A DNA stretch of 64,000 nt. Origin: Apoda limacodes. Taxonomy: Eukaryota; Arthropoda; Insecta; Lepidoptera; Limacodidae. The notes under the pieces were generated by a model. It worked only from the letters and a program-made list of their open reading frames with translations. It did no database searches and was not told the DNA's origin. Every line of letters begins with the position of its first letter. Within the stretch, counting starts at the first letter, position 1. Where the stretch lies: positions 5,672,001 to 5,736,000 of the forward strand of contig OX291562.1 of NCBI GenBank assembly GCA_946406115.1, in the 5' to 3' direction. Positions 11,301 to 23,400 of this stretch are shown here, piece after piece. A program made the translations under genes and the position numbers.

Positions 11301-14300
11301 TGCACCAAAAGGCTTCAGCACTTTAAAGTATTGATCTACATTACCTTTTAATTAACCATCAATATTGAAGAGCGACCTCAATAGTTAGTTTCAAATACAA
11401 GCGTAGTCTACCTATAATTTTAGAATAAGAATAGATTTTTTCAATTTTGTTTTTATTTTTTAATGTATATATTTTTTTTGTAAGTTGTCTTCTTGTCGTC
11501 GGTTTTTTTTAAACCTTTTTAATATCGTCTATTACGCACTTGTGACAATTATAACATTTTTTTTTTAATTTTTAGCAATAACCATATATTCCATTAAATA
11601 TGAACTGTTTATAAAATTTTAACACTAATATGTTGTTGAAAACAGTTGTATGACACTCGCCAGCTCTGCTCAATACACACTCGGCTACATTATGCACTCG
11701 CCTTCAGCTCAGACTGCAACCCACAACCTCGTCTGTAATAAGCAGCCTAGCTCACTTGCATCACAGTGTACTATTAAAAAAAATTAAAACAATTATTTTA
11801 AATGAAAATATTCATTACAGACCAGCATCAGTAATATGATCAATATTTTGAATGAAAAACCAATGTTAACTATATTTTATTGTTTTACCCATTAATAGAG
11901 AGCCCGCATTTTTTAATAATAGCTGCTTAATTATTTCCCTCAATAAACGTATCTCACAATTACTAAACTTACTATGTTGCACATTTTTTTAATATGCTTT
12001 GCAAAAAGAGAAAATTAAAAATATCAGACAGTGGCGCTATTTAGCTTCTATATGCGCCTTAAACTAATTATCCAATTGCAACATGATAATACGAAAATAT
12101 AATTGTTATTCCCAACTTTCCAATTGATTGATTGATTGATATAGTCATAGCCCACAAACTCCTGAGTCCTAAGGTAACTACTTTAAGGGTCCTATAACTA
12201 AATGGCAAAACTTGAACCCTTATAAATTTGTCATTACCGAGTTTATTATTTATGCTGTCACTCAAATTTTACAGAGATATGTCTTTTGCTAACCAATATA
12301 CAGATATGACATAATATTTTTAGGCCTCATACGTAATATTTTTTAATATTCATATACCCATAATGTGGGGTGTCATCCGATGAAGCTTCAAATACAATTA
12401 AGGTTCTTTACAATATTTTTTTTGAACTTTTTATTTTGAGAGTTATTGGCTTCAGAGTTAAAAATAATTTGTGTCAACTGCAGCACCCCTGTTGGCTTTT
12501 ATGTGTTATACTTGGGTAAGAATTCACTCTAAGTTGATATTTATATAACAAAACAATCCTTATCAAAATTTGCCCAGCATAACTGTTATAAATAAGTAAT
12601 TATGCTAAATCATCCCCAAGAACATATTATAAATATAAATATATTTGGAGATAACACACAGCGCCGTCTGGCCCCAAAGTAAGCAAAGCTTGTGTTATGG
12701 ATACCAGACAACGTATACAAATACATATATTACTTTTTTTTGTAAATACATACATATCATACATAAATACACCCAGACTCAAGACAAACACAAATGTTTA
12801 TTACATAAATGTTTGTGCTGTGCGGGAATCGAACCCTCACCCTCTGCACAGCAGTCGGCCACACTACCGACTAGGCTGCGAGGGAAAAAAGTATATATAT
12901 GTATTTGGATCTGCTGTCTGGTAATCTTATTACAAGCTTTGCTTAGTTTGGGACCAGACGGCGCAAACCACCTTATAATAAATTTAGTTGTTTTTGAAAA
13001 CCGTAACTAGAGCAGTGCTCTGTGGTAGCCTTTAACCATAAAACGGCAAGAGCATGTCCTGAAATATAGGTACATATAATACAATAAGCCCTAGCCTAGC
13101 AGGTATTTTAAAGCAAGACCTCTAGTGCAGCACTCTGGCCTATAACAGTAAAACAACCTATTCCAAGGTGATAACTATGTAATACAATTAATAGCAAAAA
13201 AAATGGTTCTATATTTTATGAGAAACACAACTACTGTAGCACTTCCTCTAAGCCTATAACCATATAGCATCTGTCTATAAGAAAGGTGTAGGCAAAAACC
13301 AAAGCTTGCTACGATGCTGACACACTTCTTTAGCTTCATCCTCTGGCATCAATGTGCTCAAGTGACATAACATTAAGTTATTAAAATATTTATTACCTTG
13401 AAAAAAAGAATTGGACTTTTAGCACTATTTATCAGTATTGATCTTGAAAACTTTCATTAAATTAATACATTTATCAAAATTAAATTTACATATTCTTACC
13501 ACTGATATTAAGGCATTTTTATTTAAGTATAGGCACTCTAGTGGCAACAACCCTAGATCCGAATGCTTTGCTAAGGCTCGTCTTAATTCTCCCATCATAT
13601 CACTGAATATTGGACGACTCTCATCAAATTCTGCTATCTCTGTGTTAAGAGTTCCTTGCGATGGAAATGTTTTGAGGACTTCAGCAAGCATCGCAACCCA
13701 GAGGTCTGAATCAACAGCTGCAACTTCAATAATTTCTTCCAATTCATTTTTCCACTACAACAAATTTTTTCATTATTTGTTAGAGTAAGGAATTATGTAG
13801 GCCTAAACTAGATATACCAAAGTAAACATTACCTCTATGTAACTAAAAAACAAGTAATAATTTTTAATCCAAATAAAAAACTGAAGTTAATACATATGAA
13901 TAAGTTCATGACTGTTATTTCAAAATTTATACCAATAACTCAGCATTAATGTTTTTAGAAGTTAAACTCACTTTAGGTCTAGAACAGCTTTTCATAAAAC
14001 TTAGAGTCATTAGTTGCTTTTTCATGATAAGGCTGTCAACATTTGTAGTAGTAATAGTTGCAGGCCGTCACTAGTCTAAAATTAAACTACAGAAACTCAA
14101 ACTACATAATACAAAAAAATCACAGATGCTCCATTGGTCTTTGAGCTGTATTTGAATTTAAAAAAAAACTGCAAACAATAACTGCTTTATGGTTACTTAT
14201 AATTTAATAAAACCAGCTTAAGACTGACAATGTATTACTCGGAGGTTGTTTACTTGGACATATTGTTGGGTTACAGTCATAGACTGCTTTTCTAAAATGT

Positions 14301-15880
14301 TGTCTCCTATTTCAAGTATTTTAGAGAACATTTGCTTCAGCATAAGGTTATGAAACAAAAAGTTATTTCCTTAATTTTGTCACTGGACAATTCATTACCT
14401 AAAGTTTAGTATCATGCGTAAATTTGCAGTTATTTATATAATTTTTAACACCAATAAATTCAACTTTATTGTGTATAAGGGGGTGCTATTTTGTCAATTA
14501 AAATATTTTTTTAATAATAGTTATTTGGTGCTAAGAAGTCAATATTTGCCCAAGTATCAAATAGGAAACAGTAAAGTTGCACTTTAGGGACTTTAGTAAA
14601 AAATGGGGGGAATTTTTTTTTACAATAAATAGCTATTTTGAGGGTGCCCAAGACTTCTGGGTAACCTAACCCAGCTGTGTTGGGATGCCCTAACAAGATT
14701 TCTGAGTTAATGGCAGATCTTGATACCCCCAACACAGTTGGGTTAGGTTAGAAGGTTAAGGCAGGAGCAAAGCGAAGCAAGTTACTTTGTTATTTTGAAG
14801 CAAAAATCTTGTTAAAATTGCTATTAATTGTAAAAAAAAAAATTCCCCCCATTTTTGACAAAAGTCCCTAAAGTGCAATTTTACCTAGAAAACTTTATAT
14901 ATCAAATTGAGTGTGATCTTAGCCCGAATAATATACTAGAAAAAAACTAGTTATATTTCTATCCTCTTGCACCCGCTGTCATGCTATGTCCCAATTCACT
15001 TTTACTCTCTGCCGATAACAGTGTTTACCACCCAGTAAGGTTTTATTTCTTCCCATTTCGGAACCAGAGTCAAACAGTGTATTTTATACACTGCATAACT
15101 TTTAACTGTATTTATGGGTGTCTAAAAAATTCAACTTGGCAGTTGGAAAATAACTCTAAACCGGGCGCACCACAACTACCTTTTGCAACATATACGTTGC
15201 GTTTTGGAACACAACCTTAGTTATTCTGACCATAAAACTAATTACAAATGGTACAGCATCTAGATTTATAGGTTATTGAATTTATGACGTACTAAAACTT
15301 GACTAGTCTATAAGGTATCATTTATAAATCTGTAATAGAATATGAACTGAGCTTGTTTTTTATCCCTAATTAGTGTAATAACAATTAAGTAAAACCACGA
15401 TAAGTTTTAGTAAATATTTCAGTTAAAAGTACGAGAATTTCATGTAGAAATAGTGTAAATAACACAGAATGTTTAGAAGAAAGATGTTTTACAAATTTGC
15501 AGTTATCAGAATCATGTTTTACAATATTAATCAAAATTTACAAGAAATTATATATGACAACAAATAAAACTAAATATAACAATTTGTCTCTCTTTCTAAC
15601 ATATTAATGCACAATCAAGAAAGAAAGAGAGATAACATGCTACAGTTACGCAAAACCAAAGAAAAGTTACCTCTTCAACATTTCTGCGCGGGATATGAAA
15701 GAAACTTAGCAATAATTTTAATTTCACTTGTGTTTGCAAGTCTGGAAAACAATCCTTTATGTTTTTCAAAACCTCAGCATTTAATTGTGTACAAATTGAA
15801 CCAGTTGTCCACGAATCATTTGATGTTCCGAGTTTATTGTGAAGCCACAAAGATGTGTCACTATCCCGAACGTTCGCCAT
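8365..15880 (-). CDS. NELF-A: NELF-A, negative elongation factor complex subunit A (5 exons, 3' end not found)
   Basis: NELF-A is the scaffold subunit of the nuclear NELF complex that, with DSIF, holds RNA polymerase II in promoter-proximal pausing. Coding exons (minus strand): 15671-15880, 13500-13754, 10140-10317, 9677-9838, 8365-8478. All junctions have AG/GT ends and the phases 0,0,1,1,1 agree, giving about 306 residues. The start is the ATG at 15880 (MANVRDSDTSLWLHNKLG), which matches the family's N-terminus (human begins MASMRESDTGLWLHNKLG). Exon 2 carries LPLECLYLNKNAL, exon 3 VKHFTLKRKPKSVALRSELL, exon 4 the basic Pro-rich PLKGLPSR and GIKLLDITE blocks, and exon 5 the PDYAKGLNNYQ motif. 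The conserved C-terminal third of the family is absent from 1-8364, so it lies either beyond the left edge or in exons I failed to recognise. Identity is near certain; exon 5 is the least conserved. Confidence 0.93.
9025..9365. mobile_element. Foldback element with about 150-bp arms in a NELF-A intron
   Basis: The left arm (GCGCCGCCAATTGAAAT ... ACTGCGAGTTGTAGACAGC) pairs along its length with the right arm read in reverse (GCGCCGCCGATTGAAAT ... ACTGCAAGTTGTAGATAGC). The loop is short. A half copy of one end may lie at 11990-12055 (TATGCTTTGC, CAGTGGCGCTATTTAGC). Between NELF-A exons 4 and 5. Confidence 0.75.
12652..12884 (-). mobile_element. tRNA-derived SINE, copy 2
   Basis: Nearly the same layout as the copy at 450-695, with B-box-like GAGGGTTCGATTCCC in the minus orientation. 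In NELF-A intron 2. Immediately right of it (12885-12968) is a plus-oriented 3' piece of the same SINE, making an inverted pair. Confidence 0.75.
14571..14884. mobile_element. MITE with about 60-bp inverted arms in NELF-A intron 1
   Basis: Left arm GTAAAGTTGCACTTTAGGGA ... AATGGGGGGAATTTTTT and right arm (reversed) GTAAAATTGCACTTTAGGGA ... AATGGGGGGAATTTTTT. The centre has two inverted TAACCTAACCCA..GTGTTGGG motifs. No coding capacity. Confidence 0.75.
15671..15880 (-). CDS. NELF-A: NELF-A exon 1 (start codon, N-terminal NELF-C-binding region)
   Basis: Seventy codons from ATG at 15880 to a GTAACT donor just below 15671. The stretch QVKLKLLLSFFHIPRRNVEE is the helical N-terminal region that in the human protein pairs with NELF-C/D. 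A plus-strand frame across the same bases is an antisense shadow. An in-frame upstream ATG at 15946 would lengthen the protein, but the MANVRDSD start matches the family and is preferred. Confidence 0.93.
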
Positions 15881-16102
15881 CTTGAAACTGAACGGTGTTG
15901 CTAAGTGGCAATTTTTAAAATGCCCTAAAGTTGACAAATCTACCACAGCCGTCCTACCAAAAAAGAGCTATGATTCCTACTAAAAATGCTACATAAACAG
16001 TAGGCGAGTACAAAAATATAAATAACTTATAATAAAATATTAAAGCGGAAGTAAAAAAATAATTGGAAAATAAAATATTGGTAAACAGAAATTAAAATAT
16101 AA

Positions 16103-16217
16103 CAAATATTTAACTATAAGCAGGCGGAACTCATTTTAATCCAAGATCAATTAGTGTAGAGATTGGTCTCACTATAGTGTTAAAATGAGTCCTGTCTACT
16201 TATAGTAAAATATTTGG
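16103..16217. mobile_element. 115-bp miniature inverted-repeat element
   Basis: Arms of about 37 bp: CAAATATTTAACTATAAGCA..GGAACTCATTTTAA and, reversed, CCAAATATTTTACTATAAGT..GGACTCATTTTAA. The loop is about 40 bp. Upstream of NELF-A. Confidence 0.7.
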
Positions 16218-16489
16218 TATGTTTAATATCTGTTTAGTACTTAAGGTTTTTGCAGTGGGGTTTTTTTTATTTATTCAAATATTTTTCGTCTTATATGTAT
16301 GTAGGGTAGAATGGAGAAGCCCATTCCATACCTACATTGTATGTACCTACCACAGAAAAATACATTATAAAAGATAATTTAACTATCTACTGGGGTTAAA
16401 TACTCAAAGCTATCTACAAATTAAGTAGAATTATACAAATATATATTTTGGTATTTTATTGAGGATCATGTGTTCGCTTAACATATCTC

Positions 16490-16940
16490 CTGCAGTAATC
16501 AGCTGGACGTCGACAGCGCATTAAGGCTAATGATTTTTTCTCTGGTTGGTGCGATATTAACGTCGGCGTCCCGCAGGGTGGCGTGTTATCTCCTCTCCTC
16601 TTTGCTGTTTTCATTAACTCTGTTACCTCTCACTCTCTTTCGTTTCTCTACCATCTCTATGCAGACGATCTCCAAATAAATACTCAAGCTTTAATTGAAG
16701 AACTCAGTAAGGCAATCGATATACTTAATTAATTTAAATTTATCACATATTGAGACAAGGAGTGAAAAATATGGCTTTACTTTAAATCCTATAAAGACGC
16801 AAGCAATAATCCTGGGAAATTCTAGATTAATATCGAAAATTTCCTGGGAGGATATACCTTCCATTTCCTTAAATGGTGTAACCATACCTTATAGCGGTAC
16901 TGTCAAAAATCTTGGAATCTGTATCAACCGAACAATGTCT
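16490..16940 (+). pseudogene. Second LINE reverse-transcriptase fragment
   Basis: Contains INVGVPQGGVLSPLLFAVFI, the catalytic YADDLQINTQ and, in a second frame, YGFTLNPIKTQAIILGNS and NGVTIPYSGTVKNLGI. Stops and a frame change near 16730 mark it as dead. The sequence differs from the 18225 copy, so it is a different LINE family. It lies between the divergent NELF-A and LRR genes. Confidence 0.8.
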
Positions 16941-18224
16941 TGAGCACCACAGGTTAAGGTCAACAACTTTAGCATTTATAAAGACTTATTAGACTATACT
17001 CGAACTACAAAAGCTGAGAATTACCCTTTCGCCTGTATATTGACTCTACTAAGCACCCCGCAAACAACATTGTAATGTTGCGAGCGTTAATATATATAGG
17101 TGTTGTTCAGCATTTAGCAATTAATAATACTGTCCGCAACAATATAGCATTTTTGTGGAACTAAAAGTAGCTATATTTTGAATAAATGGCCACAAATATA
17201 CCCTTAAAATGCCTGCATTTTAAGAAAGATAATTAAAAAAATGCAATCATTTATTCTGTGACTTCAATAAACAATGATATAATGCGTTTTGCTGCACATA
17301 GTTGAACAGTTTTACAGTGTTAAACAGCATGTTACACGCAATCTTATAATAGCAATATAATATGATGCTTAATTACAGCAAACTGCTATAAATTAGATCA
17401 CATGTGATCTTCGATCCTGGTTGGAGCTGAATGCTTGTACTAGCATAGGCCATTAATCTACTTATGGAGTTATATAAGATCCTAAAAGACGTTAAAGCGC
17501 TCCGTACGTCTTTATCATAACATAAACGGATAGACACTCGGGCGTTAGATTTTGTAACAAGTGAGGATTATAGGCTGTAGTACGTTACCCACTATTCAGC
17601 TTTACAATTACATGGATCTGTGGCTGACTTGTATGACACAAGAACTACTCGTGTCAGCTCGTTACTGATTTATGTACCACGAGTGATTTTTTATACAGCT
17701 CATGGCATTTAATTTTGATTAATGCAGTGCACTTTGTTTGTCCACGATCTTTTAGGTTCTTACCAAAATAATATTATATATTAAAAAAATATTTTCGTTA
17801 TTTCAACGAAAAAACTGGATTTGAATATGACATCTAATTTTTTGTAATAAAACAGCTTATTGACATAAAATATATTGTATTTTTCTAGCTTTTTTAAAAT
17901 AACAGTCATATTTTGAAAGCGCGCGAAAATTTTAGTCTATTTTATATGGCATTTGACAATACACTTGCTTTCTCAATCAAATCTTATGGCGATAAGGAAA
18001 AAATCAAGTTTTACTTCAGAAAATTAATATTTGTTAAATGAAAAATGGATCGCGAACAAACAATTCTAAATTCTAACGTTTCATGAGTCGGAGCAGTAAA
18101 AAATATTTACAATTTTACCACTTGTGAATTTTAAACACCATAGAAGCGTAAATAAGATCCCAGCCTGTAGTTTATGCCGCAAAACAGGTAACACCCACTC
18201 GAGTCTAATAATCATCCTGGAAGA

Positions 18225-19312
18225 CTGCGAATGTGCACCCGGTGCCCAAAAAGGGCGATAGATCAGATCCATCGAATTACAGGCCTATCGCTATTACCTC
18301 TCTCCTCTCCAAGGTGATGGAGCGTGTGATTAACACACAGCTTTTGAGATACCTAGAAAAACACGACCTGATCAGCGACCGTCAATATAGCTTTCGCCAC
18401 GTTTACTCCACTGGTGACCTTCTAGTGTATCTCACACACCGATGGGCACTAGCCATTGAGAGTCAGGGGGAGGCATTGGCACGTAGCCTGGACATAGCGA
18501 AGGCGTTCGATCGGGTCTGGCACCGGGGTCTTCTATCAAAGTTGCCATCTTACGGAGTGCCCGAGGGTTTGTGCAAATGGGTGGCAGGTTGACGGTAGAT
18601 GCTCAGATAGCATGGACATTAATGCTGGTGTCCCGCAAGGCTCTGTGCTGTCTCCTACGCTGTTTCTACTGCACATCAATGATATGTTGGAGATCAACAA
18701 CATACATTGCTATGCAGATGACAGTACTGGAGACGCTTATTACACGGGCCGTGCAAGCATCCCTCGTTCTGTTGTGGAGGAAAAACGTAAAGAACTTGTG
18801 TCTCAAATCGAGATCGGTCTGTCCAAGGTCTCTGACTGGGGACTTGGTCCAATTCAACCCTTCAAAGACACAAGTCTGCGCGTTCACCGCTAAGAAAACC
18901 CCATTCACTGTGGTCCCACAATTCCAGAACACTCCCCTCTCCATCTCCAAGAGCATTGGGATCCTTGGTGTTCACATCTCCAGCGATGTGTTCTGAGGCA
19001 TTGTTCGAAATGATGCCCACGGCTACTTTCTACCATCGCACACTTTAGAACCGAAATGGTCGCGTACAGTGCGGTTTCAGAGAAACTTCCTTCCGCGAAC
19101 GCTTAGGTTGTGGAATGAGCTCCCTGCCAAGGTTTTATCTAAGGACTACAGTATGGGGTTCTTCAAAAAAGAAGTAATTAAATTTCTGAAGGGTCGGCAA
19201 CGCGCGAGTGATGCCCTTGGTGTTGGAAGCGTCCATAGGCCACGGTGACCGCTTACCATCAGGCGGACCGAAGGCTTGCTTGCCACCTTAGTGGTATAAA
19301 AAAAAAAAAACC
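18225..19312 (+). pseudogene. Truncated non-LTR retrotransposon (reverse transcriptase and 3' tail)
   Basis: Reverse-transcriptase motifs appear in order: HPVPKKGDRSDPSNYRPIAI, LDIAKAFDRVWHRGLLSKLP, INAGVPQGSVLSPTLFLLHI and the catalytic YADDSTGD. Then come VQFNPSKTQVCAF and SIGILGVHISSDV. Frames switch near 18590 and 18840, so it is not functional. After about 18995 the sequence jumps to the C-terminal tail ([19 protein letters not shown]) and the 3' UTR with poly-A at 19299-19312; the part between is deleted. The clade is probably Jockey/CR1-like. Confidence 0.88.
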
Positions 19313-20468
19313 TATGTTCAGCTCTTGGGGTGATAGTTACCCTTATTACCTAATGCTCAAATAATGCTAATATAATGCAAAAAGACAGTTACACAGCTAA
19401 TAGCTGTTTAATTTTTGCCCAAATCAGAGTTGTATCAGCTGAAACAGCGCTACAAACGTTCTTATTCAGCGACTTGTACAGCTAAAGATTCTATAGTAGA
19501 CAGTGATACATCTGATAATATTTGGTTTAAGTCTGATTAGATAAAGAGATTAAAATATGAAACACCCAGAGAAAAAAAATGGACTTTATACTAATTTAAC
19601 ATGTGACCAAAAAATAGTTTATTTTAGATATTTTTTATGTAAATAATTTAGTCCACCAACTATTAGTATCAACCTTTTTAGATTTATTTTAGACTTTAAA
19701 ACAAACATACATTGTGTGTAAGCAATGCTTATATATTTACATTTAGTCACAACAGTATGTCCTATTGAGTCACAATCACAAATTTTCAATCTTTTTTTAA
19801 AAAACGTGACTAAATGATTTTAAAATAAAAATAAAAATAAAAATACAACCCATTGTACAAGAAAGAGCATAAAAATCGTTTTTTGTAGTATTTATAAACA
19901 TCTATTGAAAATAGTTGACATTATGAAAAATAAAGGTTCTGCTGTCGATCAAAATATTAAATTACAATTGTTACTAAATAGACAGATTTCAGTCACGTTC
20001 AATGGTAAAAATTGACATATTTCAAAGTATACATAATTAAATGCTAAGAGTTCGTTTACATAAACTTCGATATATGGTGCATCGAATCACAGTAAGATCC
20101 AGTAAATTAAATATTGTCCGCTTTGTACACTTAGTCACGGTGCAAATTTTTTCGGAATGACTCCTATATATATATCCAAGAAGTTTATATCAATACATAA
20201 GGTTCTTGTGTAAAATATAAATCTCAAGCCTTGATAAACTTAAAAGTCAGATTGACGTTTGTCGAAGAGTTATGCAAAAATTTGGAGTAAAGTGACAGCT
20301 GTTCGAGTCGTAGTTACTTCCATAGACCACAGTATGTCAGTTCTAAAACGTAGTCATAAGATTCTCTTTGATTGATCAGTTCTGGGTTCTGAACGCACCC
20401 CCGGAACCGCGCCATTTTCGATTTTTTATTGATCTAACAAATCATAAAATCAGAATATTTTTAAGAAA

Positions 20469-23400
20469 ATGCCACATGTTTCAGATATAGAGATGCCAAT
20501 TAATATATATGAGGAAGATTTAAATGAAACAACCACTTGGAATATAGAATCCCAAGGCTTGGAATCGGTACCGAAAATAAAAACGCATCACCTTCGCGTA
20601 AGTTAAATAAAATGAAATTATTTTTGTACAATTTTATATAGGTACTACTAGCAATTTAGCAGTAATTTCATAGTATTAAATAGAAGCTTTTGCCACAGTT
20701 TTACCCGCCCTAAATTCAGTTACCGGTGTAGGATTACAACGGCAACTACTTGATTTTAGAAAAAAAAAACCAACTCACACTTAACGTTTGCAAGTGGCCT
20801 ATGTCCGTTCCCGGGACTTAAACTATCTCCGTGCCAAATTTCATCCAAATCGGTATAGCGGTTAAAGCGTGATGAGGTAACAGACAGATGTTTCTTTTGC
20901 ATTTATAATATTAGTATGGTTATGCCATCATTTTTACTACATAAATGGTGTTTTTACATACCAATAATTTAAAAATTTCAGGTGATCTATCTTCAAAATA
21001 ACTACATTACTACACTCCCTGATGACTTCTTTCCATCATTACCAAGACTCACGTGGCTTGATTTAAGAGACAACTCTTTGACTAACATCCCAGCATCAAT
21101 ACAAGACCATCAAAGTCTCACGCATTTACTATTGCAAAACAACAAACTGACTTCACTTCCAAACGAGCTTGGAACTGTTGTAAACTTGTCAGTCCTTCAG
21201 CTTAGTGGAAACCCTTTAGCATATCCTTCTAGAGAAGTAATAAACGGGGGAGTACCGAAAATTCTGAACTACTTACGTGAGAAATATTTTGATAACCTTT
21301 TTGCGCATTCACATTTCAATGCATCAGAATCAGCTAGCACTTGTGACGGTTTCCCAGACAACATTTGCAGTGAGGATATGAGAAGTTACAATTCAGTGTT
21401 AGATGAGGTGAAAATAAAAAACAATAAGACATTGACTATTCAGTTAAATGGTAAAGACTATAATAAAGAAGATAAACAGTTCTTTGGTAAAATTAAAGGA
21501 AAATGTCCTAAACTTGCCAAAAGCCGCAAAAAAACTGTTCCTACTTATTGTCAGAGCTCGAAGTATTTGAAACCCCTGCACGCTGACAGTGCGACAGTAC
21601 AAAATGAGAAAATTAAACAAAACTATTTAAAAGACTTGGCTACGAAGAAACACAAAAATCTACTTGTGACAAGAGAAAAAATTTTGCAGGATCGAAAGTA
21701 TGTATCAAGTCATTGTATTATCAACTTTTTCTGATTGTGGTAATCATGGGTGTAGGCACGGTAGGGCAGGATCCAGGATAAGCCCCACCTTGGCTAGCTC
21801 ATACTAGACTTCTTGTACTCACTATTCAATAAAACAAAAACTTTAATTTGATCATAGGTACTTAGTGAGTTGAAAATATAGTTCACAAAGTTCTTTTACA
21901 TAGTACAATTTAAAAGTACCTGTTTTTGTTTGCCCCACCCTAAATTAAAACCTGGCTATCCCATGGTGGTCATTGAACAATCTACTTGGTTTATTGCGGC
22001 TTTTGAACAAAAAGTTCAAATGGCAATACCAATGTCATAACACAAACATAAAAAAATCTCTAGACAGACCTTTATTTATTGATAATTTTAGGGTTCCATA
22101 ACAGATTGGAAAAGCTGCTTTTATGGTTAGACTTTGGTGATTGGATGTCCGTCTGTCGCAGCTATTTTTCTCAGGTTGAAATCTAAAAGTAGGGTTACTA
22201 AGGTCAGTAATGTAACCTAGATATTTTTAATAGGTAGGTAGGTACTATCTTCAGGGGCACTATGTAGATAGGTATTTGAGATCTTTTAAAGTCTAATGAA
22301 ATACAAATATAATTATCAACATTAAATTGCTGCTGCTGTGCAGAGGGTGTGGGTTCGATTCCCGCGCTGATAATACATATATATGTATTTCTATCCGTTG
22401 TCTGGTATGCATAACACAAGCTTTGCTTACTTTAGGGCCAGACGGCGCTGTGTATAAAGTCCAAAAATATTTTTTTATTTATTCCTTTTAGAAACATTGA
22501 ACTGCTGAAAAATTGGCGCAAAAATTATAAAAAGTGTCTACTAACAAATAACAAAGGCGTTTACAAATTGGAACCCAGACACTTCCCATATGACACAAAT
22601 CCAGAGTATATGACTCTTTTATCCAGAGAAGATCTAGAGAAAGATCTACCTGACAAATACAAGAAAAAGATAGTAAGACGTTCAAAATTGACAGTACCCA
22701 GGAAAAACAACAATGACGTCCATTTAGCTATGAAAATAAAGCAACTATTTGAAAAGTTGGAGGCGATAGATTTGAATAAAACTGACATGACGCCCAGAAC
22801 GGAACAAAAAGTGCTTTATAATGAGATACAAAAGGTAATACTCATTATGATTATATCTTGGCTTTTGCCAGACCTAAATTTGGTTATCGACGTGGAATTC
22901 CTACGACAACTCCTTGATTATACCAAAGAAGTTTAATATAGAAGCTATCGTTCGTTCAAGTGGAATTCGGCTAGTAATTCCTGCAACAACTTGAATTTTC
23001 GGGAAAATAATAGCCTATGGCCTTTTCCGTCTCATCAGATATCTCTGTACCAAACAGCTCAATTGAATGCTCCATTGCGGCGTGATTGAATAACAAACAA
23101 ACAGATACACTTACGTATTTATAATTATAGTACGAATTAATATAAAACATAAACAAATATATATATTATGTAGGCAACTTATCATCATATAAGCTTATTT
23201 TGGTCCATTGCTGTTCACAACCCTTCTCCATACCGCGCCATTTCTCCTGGGTCGGGCTCTCCCACTATAACACTTCGCATTCCGTACGCAGTCTTGACTC
23301 TAAGACACGTCTGCTCTACCGGGCATCGGTCTTGTGACAGAATAGACAGCAGATATAGGTACTACTTATTCTAAACCAAACGTTATATATCAACACGGAC

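Larger units (their letters stand above)
15881..20468. other. Intergenic region between divergent NELF-A and LRR genes
   Basis: Holds the 115-bp miniature element, two LINE fragments and AT-rich sequence. Both promoters must lie here (just above 15880 and below 20469), but no TATA box or other core element can be assigned from the sequence. Confidence 0.6.

Noticed and set aside
15607..15885. 92-codon plus-strand open frame
   Set aside because: It lies antisense over NELF-A exon 1, whose frame is clearly conserved.
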